DNA of 64,000 nt from Arenibacter nanhaiticus (GCF_900141935.1 NZ_FQYX01000021.1:1-64000), one strand, 5' to 3'; positions 1 to 9,499 are shown, counted from the stretch's first letter. Numbers and translations are program-made. Notes: generated from the letters alone by a model not told the origin.

Positions 1-24
1 AAGAGGCCAGCTTGCGCGTTGGCG

Positions 25-91
25 ATTTTAGGCTGTCTGAGCTAAACGAATTATCTTATTTAGCTGTTTTTCAAAAGCGAGTTCCTAAAAT
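25..91. repeat. Inverted repeat with long loop
   Basis: ATTTTAGG at 25-32 is mirrored by CCTAAAAT at 84-91. The loop is AT-rich and encodes nothing recognisable. It lies in the gene-free left end of the window, downstream of the efflux operon. It may be part of a larger dispersed element cut by the window edge. Significance is uncertain. Confidence 0.35.
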
Positions 92-138
92 TTAGGTGCT
101 GACAAAAAAATATTCTGAATGAATCATTTCGCAAGAAA

Positions 139-282
139 GGCCAACGCTACGGCTGGCTCCTCCAGCCAAAGGTACACTGTACCTTTGGTTCTCGGCCCTG
201 GTTCGTTTTTTATTCATGGCTTGTCTATTGTTTTTTAAAGGAATTCATGAATGCTCCGCATTTCATCAATGGAAAAAATGAA
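139..282 (+). repeat. 144-bp dispersed repeat, copy 1
   Basis: This stretch matches 57555-57698 over the same 144-bp length and in the same orientation. The last 81 bp (202-282) are identical and the first part is diverged. It contains two dyads: GGCTGG/CCAGCC near 151-166 and a near-perfect palindrome CCAAAGGTAC...GTACCTTTGG at 166-188. No ORF is evident. Together with the inverted repeat at 25-91 it accounts for most of the gene-free first 319 bases. Confidence 0.85.
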
Positions 283-319
283 CAGAATTAGTATTTAGGA
301 CAGAACTGGTCAGGAATCA

Positions 320-1471
320 TTATTCCTCTAGGAGGTAATATCCTCCTTGTATAAGAATTTGGTCGCTATCTTTTACCCCTCCTTTATCGACAACTTCGGT
401 ATAGCCATTGTAATTTTTTCCAACGATTATTTTTTCTATGGCAAAGGAATAGGATTCCTTGGTTTCGGAACTCAGACGGAATACATATTGGTTGTTTTCC
501 CTGTTAACTATAGCATCGTTGGGTAGGGCGCTAACACTGTCAGAATCGGTTATAATGCTAGCTTCTACAAACATGCCCAAGGAGAAATTATGGTCTTGTT
601 GATCTGTCAAATGCCCATGGACTTTTACCGTACGGGTTTTGGTATCTATTGCAGTGCCCACTAAATGTACTTTGGCCTCGAAAATATCCGTGGTGGCTTC
701 GGGAATCCTAAATTGTATTTTTTGATCTTTTTTAATGTTCATAATATCCTTTTCATACACGGACAGTTCTAAGTGAATATGGTCTGTATTCACAATTTCC
801 ATAATTTTATCGGCCGGGGAAACATGCATTCCCGTGCTGATATAAATATTGGTTATACTACCGTTCATGGGGGCAAAAATGGAAACTTGGGAGTTTAATA
901 TACCCTCTTCCACTTTTTTGGGATCTATATGAAGCATTTGCAATCTCTTGCGCAATCCGTTATAAACGGCTAGATTAATTTTGTAGTTGCTCTCGGCTTT
1001 TAAAAAGCTTTTTTCCGAACTTATTTTCTCGGAAAAAAGGATTTTTTGTCGTTCAAATTCAGATTTAAGGTAATGGAGTTGCTCGGCAGCTTCTAAATAT
1101 TGTTGTTGCATTTCTATAAACTCAGGGCTTTCTAAGGTAACCAAGAGTTGTCCCTGCTTTACTGTATCGCCAATAAGTAGGGGAGTATCTTTTATATACC
1201 CTCCAGAAAAAGCACTGACGACTGCTTTGTTTTGGGGTGGTACATCAATGGTACCCGAGACTTCAATAGTGGTAGGGATGTTTTGTGAACTAAAAGCTCC
1301 CAAGGACATTTTTCCTTCTTTAAATTGCTCTTTGGAAATAGTTACCACGGTGTCACCGCTTAGGGGAGCAGAATTGTTTTCTAGGGTTTCTTTGTTGTTT
1401 TTTGCATCACCACAGCTGGTTAAATTTAGAAATAGGAGTGAGGCTATAAAAAGGAATACGATATGTTTCAT
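320..1471 (-). CDS. RND efflux periplasmic adaptor, CusB/CzcB-like lipoprotein
   Basis: This is the membrane-fusion subunit of a tripartite metal-efflux pump and should join the inner-membrane RND protein encoded just upstream to the outer-membrane channel. I chose the ATG at 1471 because it gives a typical lipoprotein signal (MKHIV... ending LNLTSC, Cys20) and starts just after the upstream stop at 1482. An in-frame ATG at 1507 lies inside the upstream gene. The protein has 383 residues. A barrel-sandwich half-motif (GGYIKDTPLLIGDTVKQG) precedes an alpha-helical hairpin of roughly 60 residues; the second lipoyl half and the beta-barrel (LSVYEKDIMNIKKDQKI) follow. It is the last gene of a three-gene operon. 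Confidence 0.9.
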   Translation of the reverse strand: MKHIVFLFIASLLFLNLTSCGDAKNNKETLENNSAPLSGDTVVTISKEQFKEGKMSLGAFSSQNIPTTIEVSGTIDVPPQNKAVVSAFSGGYIKDTPLLIGDTVKQGQLLVTLESPEFIEMQQQYLEAAEQLHYLKSEFERQKILFSEKISSEKSFLKAESNYKINLAVYNGLRKRLQMLHIDPKKVEEGILNSQVSIFAPMNGSITNIYISTGMHVSPADKIMEIVNTDHIHLELSVYEKDIMNIKKDQKIQFRIPEATTDIFEAKVHLVGTAIDTKTRTVKVHGHLTDQQDHNFSLGMFVEASIITDSDSVSALPNDAIVNRENNQYVFRLSSETKESYSFAIEKIIVGKNYNGYTEVVDKGGVKDSDQILIQGGYYLLEE

Positions 1472-1481
1472 GGATGTGTTT

Positions 1482-4400
1482 TTAAATAGATAAATAATTG
1501 ATAGCAATAACGGTCAGGTTATAGGCTTTAAGGCTTTCTAAATAGGAAAGGGTAATACCATAAGCGTTTTCTACACTTTGGATATACTGGAAAAAGTCTA
1601 TTTCCCCATTTTTAAAACTTAAAGTGGCAGTTTTTAATATTTCTTCCCCCAGGACTAAACCTTCGGATTCATAGTATCTAAGGTTTTCTTCATGTTGCCT
1701 TAGTTTTGCCATAAGAATGCGCTGTTTTGTCTGTAAATGTATGCGGTAGTCTTGTGCTTCGGCAATGGTTGTTTTTTCTGCTATTTTGGAAGCCTTTATT
1801 TTGGCGGCGTTTCCGTTAAAGAACAACGGGATTTTCACCCCCACCTGAAATCCATATAAATGATCGCCTAATGAAGGATTGGTCCCCTGAAAATAATTGA
1901 AACTTAGGTCGGGGAGCAGCTGTTGGCTTTCCAAGCCTTTTTTTGCTTGGTACAAATTTTTCTTGTGCTCATAATACTCCAGTCCTAGGTTCTCATCGGT
2001 ACTGCTTTGAACGACCACAAGTTTTTCTAATGGGACAGTCTTTACTGAAAAAAGCCTGTCCGCCTGAACGGTTTTTTGCAAATTTAGAAAAGCGATTTCG
2101 GCATCTTCCTTTACTGTTTTGTATTGAGAGTGAAGTTCTTTTTGTTTTGCTTGTGCGGTTATTTTTTCCAAATAATTGCTTTCTCCCAATTCAAATTTAC
2201 GTTGGGCCGATCGGGAAAAATTAGTATACAAATCGTTTAATTCCTTTAAGGTATTTTCTTTTTGTCTAGCATATTGTAATTCCTGATAATTGGCTGCTAT
2301 TTGTTGCTCTAGAAGCTGTCTTTTTAAACGATAATTACTGTTTTCTAATTGATAGGCAGCTTTATTAACCCGTTTTTCTGCAAAATAAACAGAAGGAAAA
2401 AGGAAGTCTTGCTGTATCCCAAAAATCCGTAGTGGCTCATTGTTATAGGCAATATTATTTTGGTCGTATTGATAATAGACTTCCGTTTTATCAAAGCTAA
2501 AGGCAGTGCCAATGAATGCTTTGGATTCGTCTGCCCTTAAATGAGCCGCTTTTAGTTCGGCATTATTGGCCAAAGCCATGCTGCGAATTTCTTCATAGCT
2601 CAAGGCTTTTTCCTGTCCAAACGAAAGTCCGGAAATTAGAATAAGCACTACGGTAGCCCCTATTTTTTTACTTTTTATTTTCGTTGTCCACCTACTTTTT
2701 AAGTCGTCCTTTTCAAATATGGCATATAGAATAGGCAGTACTACTAGTGTCAAAATAGTGGCCGAGATAAGACCCCCAACGACCACGGTCGCCAATGGTC
2801 TTTGCACTTCTGCCCCCACATTGGTAGAGATGGCCATTGGTAAAAAACCAAGAGCTGCGGCAGAGGCCGTTAATAAGACTGCTCGTAAGCGGTCTTTAGA
2901 TCCTTGTACGATCAATTCATTAATATTTTTCATTCCAGGTTGCTTTAATTCCTTAAAATGTTCTATTAAAACAATTCCGTTAAGGACGGCAATACCAAAT
3001 AGGGCAATAAAACCAACACCAGCGGAGATACTAAAGGGCATATCCCTGACCCATAGAAGTAAGATACCACCAACGGCAGAAAGCGGAATGGCAGAATATA
3101 TGATTAAAGCCTCCTTTACCGATTTAAAGGCAAAATACAAGAGGATAAAAATAAGCGCCAGTGCTATGGGTACTGCAATTTTTAATCGGTCTTTGGCACT
3201 TTGCAAATTTTTAAACTGCCCCCCGTAACTAATGCTATACCCCGCGGGCAAGTGTAAGTTTTTATCGAGAATGGACTGCACATCATCAACGACCGATTGT
3301 AGGTCCCTATTTCGAACATTAACCCCAACGACGGTCCTTCGCTTGGTATCGTCCCTAGAAATTTTTGCCGCCCCTGTAGTATAGGTGATTTCTGCAAGTT
3401 CGCTCAATGGTATTTTTCCGCCACTAGGAAGGTCTACATAGAGGTTCTTTAAATTTGAGATGTCTTTTCTACTATCTTGGTCTAACCTAAGGGTCAGGTC
3501 AAAACGTTTTTCGCCTTCAAAGACACTGCCTAAATTAGTGCCAGAAAAGCCCATGGCAATAATTTTGTTCAAGTCGTCAATATTCAAACCGTATCGGGCG
3601 ATTTTAGCTCTTAAAAACTTGACGTTCATTTGGGGCAGGCCGGCAATTTTTTCGACACTTATATCGGCGGCACCATCAACATTTTCGATCAATTTTCTTA
3701 CCTCGTTCGCCTTGGCGTTAAGAATGCCTAAATCTTCTCCGAAAATTTTGATGGCAATATCGGCCCGGACTCCCGTAATTAATTCATTAAAGCGCATTTC
3801 TATAGGTTGGGTAAATTCTACTTCTACCCCCGGTAGTACAGAAAGCGCCTCTTTAAACTTATCGGCCAATTCGTCCTTGGTTTCTGCAGATACCCATTCC
3901 TTTTTAGATTTTAAGGTAATAATAACATCGCTTTCTTCCATAGACATGGGGTCTGTAGGCACCTCGGCAGCCCCAATTCTTGTAACGACCTGTTTTACTT
4001 CTGGGAAGTTTTTTAAAAGTATTTTTTCGATCTTAGTGGTGATGTCGATGGTGGCACTGAGTGAAGTTCCGGTTTTGAGTACTGGTTGTATCACAAAATC
4101 ACCTTCATCTAAAGTAGGAACAAATTCACCGCCCATGGTGGTAAAAAGATAGATAGATCCGGCCAACAGAAACATTGCGATACCCAATACTAATTTCTTG
4201 CTTTTTAATGCCCAACGAATAATCGGGTCGTAGCTGTTATTTAAAAAAGTCATCAGGCGAACCGAAATATTTTTTGAGGATAATTCCGTTGGCTTAATAA
4301 AGGTTGCAGCCATGGCAGGGACATAGGTAAAGCATAATATCATGGCTCCTATTAAAGCAAAGCTAAAGGTAAGGGCCATGGGTTTAAACATTTTACCCTC

Positions 4401-5819
4401 TACGCCGCTCAAGGATAGGATAGGAATAAATACGATAAGGATGATCAGCTGTCCAAAAATGGCCGAATTCATCATTTTAGAGGCCCCTTTAAAGGTGATC
4501 TGATTTTTAAGGGATTGTCTGTCCGCCCTGCTAAGGGATTTTAATTCCTTACTTTTGGCAGTGATTTGGAAGGCAATATACTCTACAATGATTACTGCCC
4601 CGTCTATGATGATTCCAAAGTCTATAGCTCCTAAGCTCATTAAATTGGCATCTACCCCAAAAAGGTACATTAGGGATAAGGCAAATAACAAACACAAGGG
4701 TATTACGGAAGCCACTACCAATCCGGAGCGCCAATTCCCCAATAATAAAACCACTACAAAAATAACGATCAAGCAGCCTAAAATTAGATTTTCGGCTATG
4801 GTAAAAGTGGTTTTTCCTATCAGTTCGCTCCGTTCTAAAAAGGCGTTGATAAATACACCTTCGGGCAGGGATTTAGAAATTTCTTCGACCCGCTCATGAA
4901 CGGCATCGATAACCTTTTTAGAATCGGCATCTTTTAGCATCATTACTTGGCCCAATACCTTTTCACCCTCGCCATTCCCCGTAATAGCGCCAAAACGAGT
5001 GGCACTTCCAAAGCCTACGGAGGCAATATCTTTGATGTATATAGGAATACCATCGACGGTTTTCACTACAATATTTTTAATGTCTTCTAGGGAACCGATG
5101 AGGCCTTCGCCACGAATAAAATAGGCCTGATTTATTTTTTCGATATAGCCGCCACCAGAAACACCATTGTTTTTTTCTAGGGCCGTAAAAATATCGGCCG
5201 TACCAATATTCATAGCCATTAACTTCTCGGTCTTTATGGCTACCTCATATTGTTTTAAATAGCCGCCCCAGGTATTTACCTCTACCACCCCTGGGATTCC
5301 AGAGAGTTGTCGTTTTACGATCCAGTCCTGTATGGTTCGCAGCTCCATGACGGAATACTGGTCTTTGTAGCCCGGTTTGGTGTCTAATATATATTGGTAG
5401 ATTTCCCCTAAGCCAGTAGTTATAGGACCCATTTCCGGGGTGCCAAAACCATTGGGGATTTTTTCTGAAGCCGATTTTATTTTTTCGGCAATCAATTGAC
5501 GAGGCAGATAGGTCCCCATCTTGTCTTCAAAAACGATGGTGACTACCGAAAGTCCAAATTTAGAAATAGACCGAATTTCTACCACCCCAGGCAAGTTGGC
5601 CATTTCCAATTCGACCGGGTAAGTGATGAATTGTTCCATATCCTGGGTAGAAAGATTCTGGGAGGTGGTGATGACCTGAACCTGATTGTTAGTGACATCG
5701 GGAACCGCACCAATAGGAATATGGGATAGCGCAAATATGCCGTACCCAGCAATTAAAAGAGTACCTAAAAAAACAATTAATTTGTTCTTTATACTAAATT
5801 GTATAATAGAAGATAACAT
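1482..5819 (-). CDS. CusA/CzcA-type heavy-metal RND pump fused to a TolC-like domain
   Basis: This proton-driven inner-membrane metal exporter has 1,445 residues against about 1,040 for an ordinary CusA/CzcA. Residues 1 to about 1045 are a full RND pump, including the charged TM4 motif DFGIIIDGAVIIVEY. The D, D, E pattern there is shared with CzcA-type divalent-cation pumps, so Co/Zn/Cd is more likely than Cu; the substrate is inferred. A hydrophobic segment resembling a signal peptide (about 1047-1066, ending SGLSFGQ) joins it to about 380 residues of outer-membrane-factor sequence (ALSYEEIRSMALANNAEL, then long helices). Such fusions are known in Bacteroidota. The adaptor gene starts 10 nt after the stop. 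Confidence 0.93.
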   Translation of the reverse strand: MLSSIIQFSIKNKLIVFLGTLLIAGYGIFALSHIPIGAVPDVTNNQVQVITTSQNLSTQDMEQFITYPVELEMANLPGVVEIRSISKFGLSVVTIVFEDKMGTYLPRQLIAEKIKSASEKIPNGFGTPEMGPITTGLGEIYQYILDTKPGYKDQYSVMELRTIQDWIVKRQLSGIPGVVEVNTWGGYLKQYEVAIKTEKLMAMNIGTADIFTALEKNNGVSGGGYIEKINQAYFIRGEGLIGSLEDIKNIVVKTVDGIPIYIKDIASVGFGSATRFGAITGNGEGEKVLGQVMMLKDADSKKVIDAVHERVEEISKSLPEGVFINAFLERSELIGKTTFTIAENLILGCLIVIFVVVLLLGNWRSGLVVASVIPLCLLFALSLMYLFGVDANLMSLGAIDFGIIIDGAVIIVEYIAFQITAKSKELKSLSRADRQSLKNQITFKGASKMMNSAIFGQLIILIVFIPILSLSGVEGKMFKPMALTFSFALIGAMILCFTYVPAMAATFIKPTELSSKNISVRLMTFLNNSYDPIIRWALKSKKLVLGIAMFLLAGSIYLFTTMGGEFVPTLDEGDFVIQPVLKTGTSLSATIDITTKIEKILLKNFPEVKQVVTRIGAAEVPTDPMSMEESDVIITLKSKKEWVSAETKDELADKFKEALSVLPGVEVEFTQPIEMRFNELITGVRADIAIKIFGEDLGILNAKANEVRKLIENVDGAADISVEKIAGLPQMNVKFLRAKIARYGLNIDDLNKIIAMGFSGTNLGSVFEGEKRFDLTLRLDQDSRKDISNLKNLYVDLPSGGKIPLSELAEITYTTGAAKISRDDTKRRTVVGVNVRNRDLQSVVDDVQSILDKNLHLPAGYSISYGGQFKNLQSAKDRLKIAVPIALALIFILLYFAFKSVKEALIIYSAIPLSAVGGILLLWVRDMPFSISAGVGFIALFGIAVLNGIVLIEHFKELKQPGMKNINELIVQGSKDRLRAVLLTASAAALGFLPMAISTNVGAEVQRPLATVVVGGLISATILTLVVLPILYAIFEKDDLKSRWTTKIKSKKIGATVVLILISGLSFGQEKALSYEEIRSMALANNAELKAAHLRADESKAFIGTAFSFDKTEVYYQYDQNNIAYNNEPLRIFGIQQDFLFPSVYFAEKRVNKAAYQLENSNYRLKRQLLEQQIAANYQELQYARQKENTLKELNDLYTNFSRSAQRKFELGESNYLEKITAQAKQKELHSQYKTVKEDAEIAFLNLQKTVQADRLFSVKTVPLEKLVVVQSSTDENLGLEYYEHKKNLYQAKKGLESQQLLPDLSFNYFQGTNPSLGDHLYGFQVGVKIPLFFNGNAAKIKASKIAEKTTIAEAQDYRIHLQTKQRILMAKLRQHEENLRYYESEGLVLGEEILKTATLSFKNGEIDFFQYIQSVENAYGITLSYLESLKAYNLTVIAINYLSI

Positions 5820-5892
5820 AATTCTTAATTAAAATGTGAAACAAGTCCTGCCTATAGTAAACTATAGGTGTAGAAAATATGTACGATTAAAA

Positions 5893-6291
5893 TTATGCTT
5901 GTTTGGGAGGCTGAAAAATATCGGATTCCGATATTTGGGAATAGGTGTTTTTATAAAAAAAATAGGAAGTGGTATCCGTTATCGGAAGGGATTTTGGAAG
6001 GAGTACATCGTAGGAATGTAATACAAATGCATTGGCTGTATAGCATGTATTTTGTTGGTTAAATGGAAGTTTTTCATGCTCCTTTTGTTCCTCTCTGTTT
6101 TCTAAATGGTGTTGCTGCTTCAGATCGCCGTAATGTTTGGAAATAAAAACCAACAGGCTATCACCATATTTTTCTTGGTGAAATTTGGCGTGTTTCAAAA
6201 AATCGTCCAATTGTGCCAAGTCCACTAGATTCAAGCTAAAGCTTTGAACCATAATGAAAAGGGCTAGTGCTATGGAAAATAGTTTCTTCAT
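5893..6291 (-). CDS. Small secreted protein of the metal-efflux operon, function unknown
   Basis: The 132-residue product has a clear signal peptide (MKKLFSIALALFIMVQSFS). The mature part is rich in His, Glu, Lys and Gln (QQHHLENREEQKEHEK near residues 80-95) and has one Cys. It lies 73 nt upstream of the RND gene on the same strand, so it is probably the first gene of the operon. I do not recognise the family. The His/Glu-rich stretch suggests periplasmic metal binding or sensing, but that rests only on composition and position. Confidence 0.75.
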   Translation of the reverse strand: MKKLFSIALALFIMVQSFSLNLVDLAQLDDFLKHAKFHQEKYGDSLLVFISKHYGDLKQQHHLENREEQKEHEKLPFNQQNTCYTANAFVLHSYDVLLPKSLPITDTTSYFFYKNTYSQISESDIFQPPKQA

Positions 6292-6409
6292 TTCGTGGCG
6301 AAATATACGAATTTAATAGAGTATAAATTAGTACATAGCATAGAATAATCGCCATTAAGCTAAAATAAATCTATTGTATATTGCAGCTTAAATCCTAAAA
6401 CCCAACCAT

Positions 6410-7990
6410 ATGGTTCCAAACGCTTTTATGAGATTATTGTTGTTATTTTTGCTATCCAATACTTTTATCATAAGTATTTCTGCCCAAAACACCCCTGATA
6501 AAACCACGGATCCTCCCAATATTTTATTTATTCTGTCAGACGACCATACTTCACAAGCATGGGGCATCTATGGAGGTATTTTAGAGGACTATGTTGTTAA
6601 CGACAACATTGAGCGATTAGCACAAGAGGGGACTGTTCTTAACAATGTGTTTTGCACCAATTCTATCTGTACCCCCAGTAGGGCGAGCATCCTTACCGGG
6701 CAATACAGCCATAAAAACGAGGTATATACCTTAAACGAGCCACTACCTCGCAATCATCCTAATCTGGCGCGTACGCTTTCCCAAAACGGCTATGAAACCG
6801 CAGTCATAGGAAAATGGCATCTGGTGGGCCAGCCAGAAGGGTTCGATTATTTTAATGTCCTCCCGGGCCAGGGAAGGTACTGGAATCCTATTCTTAAGGA
6901 AAAAGAAAATTGGACCGATGGCCATGATGGGAGCAAAGGGAAGGTCCACCCAGGGTTTTCTACCGATGTTATAACCGACTTAACCATTGCCCACCTGGAA
7001 AAAAGAGACAAGGAAAAACCCTTTTTGATGTTCTGTAATTTTAAAGCTACCCACGAACCTTTTGATTACCCCGATAGGTTTAAGGAGCTTTATAAAAATA
7101 TAGAAATTCCCGAACCGGCCTCTTTGATGGATTTTGGTCCAGAAACCACAGGGCGTACCTTTAAGGGACAGGTGTTGGAGAATTTGGCCGATCGCTGGGA
7201 AACGGCTACCAAGGATAGTACCTACTGGACAAATTACCCTGGACTTCCCTATGATTTGGAAGGCTTGGACCCCATACAAAAACGCAAAAAAATCTATCAG
7301 AAACTGGTGAAGGATTTTATGCGTTCCGGCGCAGCCATTGACGATAATATAGGGAAGCTTTTAGATTATTTGGAGCGAGAAGGACTAGCCGAAAACACCG
7401 TGGTGGTATACGTGGCAGACCAAGGTTACTTTTTGGGCGAACATGGATTCTTTGATAAAAGACTTATTTACGAAGAATCGTTGCGGATGCCTTTTGTTAT
7501 CCGATATCCCAAGGAAATTAAAGCGGGGAGGCGTTTGGACGATCTAATTTTAAATATTGATTTTGCCGCATTATTGGCCGATTATGCAGGCTTGGAAAAG
7601 CCAGATTATATGCAAGGGCGCAGCTTTCGGGAAAATTTAAAAGGGGAAACTCCCGCAGATTGGCGCAATAGTATCTATTATAGGTATTGGTTGCATCACC
7701 CCGATAGGCCTGCGCATTTTGGAATCCGCAATAAGCGCTATAAATTGGCCCTGTTCTATGGCCAGGGACTGCAGAAAAAAGGCAGTTCCCAAGAAGTAAC
7801 ATCGCCTACATGGGAGTTTTATGATTTAGAGAAAGACCCTAAGGAAATACATAATGCTATAAATGACAAAGCTTATAAGGAGCAGATAGCAGACATGAAA
7901 AAAGAGCTTATTAAGCTCCGTGAAAAGTATGGGGATAAGGACCAAGAATTCCCAGAAATGCACAAGTTATTAGCAAAGGAATTTAAATAA
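6410..7990 (+). CDS. Secreted sulfatase (formylglycine-dependent, alkaline phosphatase superfamily)
   Basis: It hydrolyses sulfate esters, probably on a carbohydrate, in the periplasm or outside the cell. The 526-residue protein has a signal peptide ending ISAQ. It carries the C-x-P-S-R type motif CTPSR (Cys87), whose Cys is converted to formylglycine, followed by ASILTGQYSH. The metal-binding Asp pair is in LSDDH (44-45), and further active-site pieces are GKWHL and VYVADQGYFLGEHGFF. An alternative start is Met7 (6428). The neighbouring L-fucose-type genes suggest sulfated fucose glycans such as fucoidan as substrate, which is inference. No SusC/SusD pair is in the window. Confidence 0.93.
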   Translation: MVPNAFMRLLLLFLLSNTFIISISAQNTPDKTTDPPNILFILSDDHTSQAWGIYGGILEDYVVNDNIERLAQEGTVLNNVFCTNSICTPSRASILTGQYSHKNEVYTLNEPLPRNHPNLARTLSQNGYETAVIGKWHLVGQPEGFDYFNVLPGQGRYWNPILKEKENWTDGHDGSKGKVHPGFSTDVITDLTIAHLEKRDKEKPFLMFCNFKATHEPFDYPDRFKELYKNIEIPEPASLMDFGPETTGRTFKGQVLENLADRWETATKDSTYWTNYPGLPYDLEGLDPIQKRKKIYQKLVKDFMRSGAAIDDNIGKLLDYLEREGLAENTVVVYVADQGYFLGEHGFFDKRLIYEESLRMPFVIRYPKEIKAGRRLDDLILNIDFAALLADYAGLEKPDYMQGRSFRENLKGETPADWRNSIYYRYWLHHPDRPAHFGIRNKRYKLALFYGQGLQKKGSSQEVTSPTWEFYDLEKDPKEIHNAINDKAYKEQIADMKKELIKLREKYGDKDQEFPEMHKLLAKEFK

Positions 7991-8011
7991 AAGGAGTACC
8001 AAGAATTTGCT

Positions 8012-8095
8012 AATATCAAGGCCCGGGGCAATTTTAATGAACGGTGGTTATCGGTGACCATAAGTACTTTTTAAAGCCCCCCGAGCCTTGATATT
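8012..8095. terminator. Long-stem inverted repeat between convergent genes
   Basis: AATATCAAGGCCCGGGGC (8012-8029) pairs with GCCCCCCGAGCCTTGATATT (8076-8095), with one mismatch and two extra bases. A smaller GGT/ACC dyad sits in the 46-nt loop. The structure lies between the convergent sulfatase (+) and mutarotase (-) genes, so a bidirectional terminator is likely. It has no long T-tract. Confidence 0.6.
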
Positions 8096-8127
8096 TATAG
8101 CATTGCTATTAGCAGTTCTAAAACGGA

Positions 8128-8469
8128 TTACAATTGAAAGACCTTTTCCATTGGAATCCATTTTTCACCTTTTTTGGCCCATGGCAAGGCTTGTTGAAAG
8201 GTCCACATAAGATCTTCCCACTCTTGTACCTTGGGGTTGTTGGCGTCCATGGCTGCTTTCTTTTCGGCATCAAAGGTTTCATCGACCTCCATGATCATAA
8301 ACATGCGGTTTTCTACCAAGTAAATTTGGAGATCTACAATTCCGGAAACTTTAATACTTTTTATCACTTCGGGCCAAACATTTCCGGCCGAATGGTATTC
8401 TTTGTACTCTGCAATGAGTTCGGGATTATTCTTTAAATCCAAGGCAAAACAATGTCTGGTCGTTTTCAT
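8128..8469 (-). CDS. L-rhamnose/L-fucose mutarotase family protein
   Basis: This protein interconverts sugar anomers; the family includes RhaM and flavobacterial L-fucose mutarotases. At 113 residues it has the usual length of this alpha/beta-barrel fold. Family features visible are the N-terminal RHCFALDLKNNPELI, the AEYKEYHS stretch and the C-terminal W-rich segment ending MEKVFQL. It lies 202 nt downstream of the L-fuconolactonase on the same strand, which favours L-fucose over rhamnose as substrate. A copy of the short-ORF repeat occupies its leader, and that ORF's stop codon overlaps this ATG. Confidence 0.85.
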   Translation of the reverse strand: MKTTRHCFALDLKNNPELIAEYKEYHSAGNVWPEVIKSIKVSGIVDLQIYLVENRMFMIMEVDETFDAEKKAAMDANNPKVQEWEDLMWTFQQALPWAKKGEKWIPMEKVFQL

Positions 8470-8579
8470 ATGTAAATATTTATGGTGTTTTTAACGGTCA
8501 TACTTCGGCTGCACGCAGTACAAGCATGTAAATGGCATAACTTCATTCGTCTTTGCGAGAGGTTTTCGTTCATGCTCAT
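8466..8579 (-). repeat. Short-ORF dispersed repeat (copy R1) with 37-codon ORF
   Basis: On the minus strand this repeat begins ATGAGCATGA and contains the shared block GCTTGTACTG...AGCCGAAGTATGACC. It resembles the copies at 30002, 41847, 50490, 55231 and 62425. The open frame (MSMNENLSQRRMK...) runs for 37 codons and its TGA overlaps the ATG of the mutarotase gene, so it could act as a coupled leader ORF. Translation is not demonstrated. Confidence 0.65.
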
Positions 8580-8671
8580 GTTATATTATTAATAGTACAA
8601 GCAATACCTTTAGGCGATTTAAATAGGATTTTTTTAAGGGTGATATATACTTTTCTCGAGGTATAAGCTTA

Positions 8672-9499
8672 TTATAGATTATAAAAAGAAACAGCATTTT
8701 TTCCCATTATTTCCGCTTGTTCGTGGGGGCTGAGATTACTGATAAAATTAGTTACCACCGCTTTTGTCTTTTCGTAGTTTCCGGCGACTAGGCATACGGG
8801 CCAATCCGAACCAAATAGAAGTCTGTTGCTGCCAAAAGCATTAAGAACCAATTCCATATAGGGGGTAATCTGTTCGGCTGTCCATTGCTTATAATCGGCT
8901 TCCGTGGTCATGCCAGAAAGCTTACAGTACACATTTTCATGTTTACCGATTTCCTGCATCAACAAGGCCCAACCATCATAAAAGCCATCTTTTATATAAG
9001 GTTTGGCAATGTGGTCGATAACAAATTTTTGATTGGGGAATTTTTTGACGAATTCTAGCACCGCTCCCAATTGGTGCGGAAAAACAAGAATATCATAGGT
9101 GGCCCGATATTTTTCTAATAGGGAAATTCCTTTTAAAAAATTGGGACGCAATATAAAATTAGGATCGGCTTCGCCCTGAACTATATGTCGATAGCCTTTG
9201 AGTTTTGGATGTTTTGCATATTTAGAAAGATCGTCTTCTATTTCAGCATTTCTTAAGTCTACCCAACCTACGACTCCCTTAATAAAATCGTTTTCTTGGG
9301 CCAGGTCCAATAAAAAATCGGTTTCCTCCAAAGTTTGATCGGCTTGTACGGCCACACAGCCATCGATGCCATTGGCGCTATACACATTTTTGAGTTCGGC
9401 GGGTAAAAAATCTTTCCGGATAACAGACATGTTATCATCTATCCAAGTATGTTTTACGGCCTGGTACTTCCAAAAATGTTGGTGTGAATCTATTGTCAT
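8672..9499 (-). CDS. L-fuconolactonase-like amidohydrolase
   Basis: It hydrolyses L-fucono-1,5-lactone (or a related aldonolactone) to the acid in non-phosphorylative L-fucose breakdown. The protein has 275 residues and an amidohydrolase TIM barrel. The metal-site HxH is near the N-terminus (DSHQHFW, His6 and His8), with DHIAKP near residue 160 and the C-terminal GSDWPV near 225, as in COG3618 lactonases. It is cytosolic, with no signal peptide. The mutarotase follows on the same strand. The rest of the fucose pathway is not in the window. Confidence 0.85.
   Translation of the reverse strand: MTIDSHQHFWKYQAVKHTWIDDNMSVIRKDFLPAELKNVYSANGIDGCVAVQADQTLEETDFLLDLAQENDFIKGVVGWVDLRNAEIEDDLSKYAKHPKLKGYRHIVQGEADPNFILRPNFLKGISLLEKYRATYDILVFPHQLGAVLEFVKKFPNQKFVIDHIAKPYIKDGFYDGWALLMQEIGKHENVYCKLSGMTTEADYKQWTAEQITPYMELVLNAFGSNRLLFGSDWPVCLVAGNYEKTKAVVTNFISNLSPHEQAEIMGKNAVSFYNL

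Noticed and set aside
3460-4152. Open frame of 230 codons on the plus strand inside the RND pump gene
   Set aside because: It is antisense to a strongly conserved coding region, has no recognisable domain, and arises from codon bias of the true frame. The same holds for frames at 2719-3228, 18471-18818 and 20259-20669.
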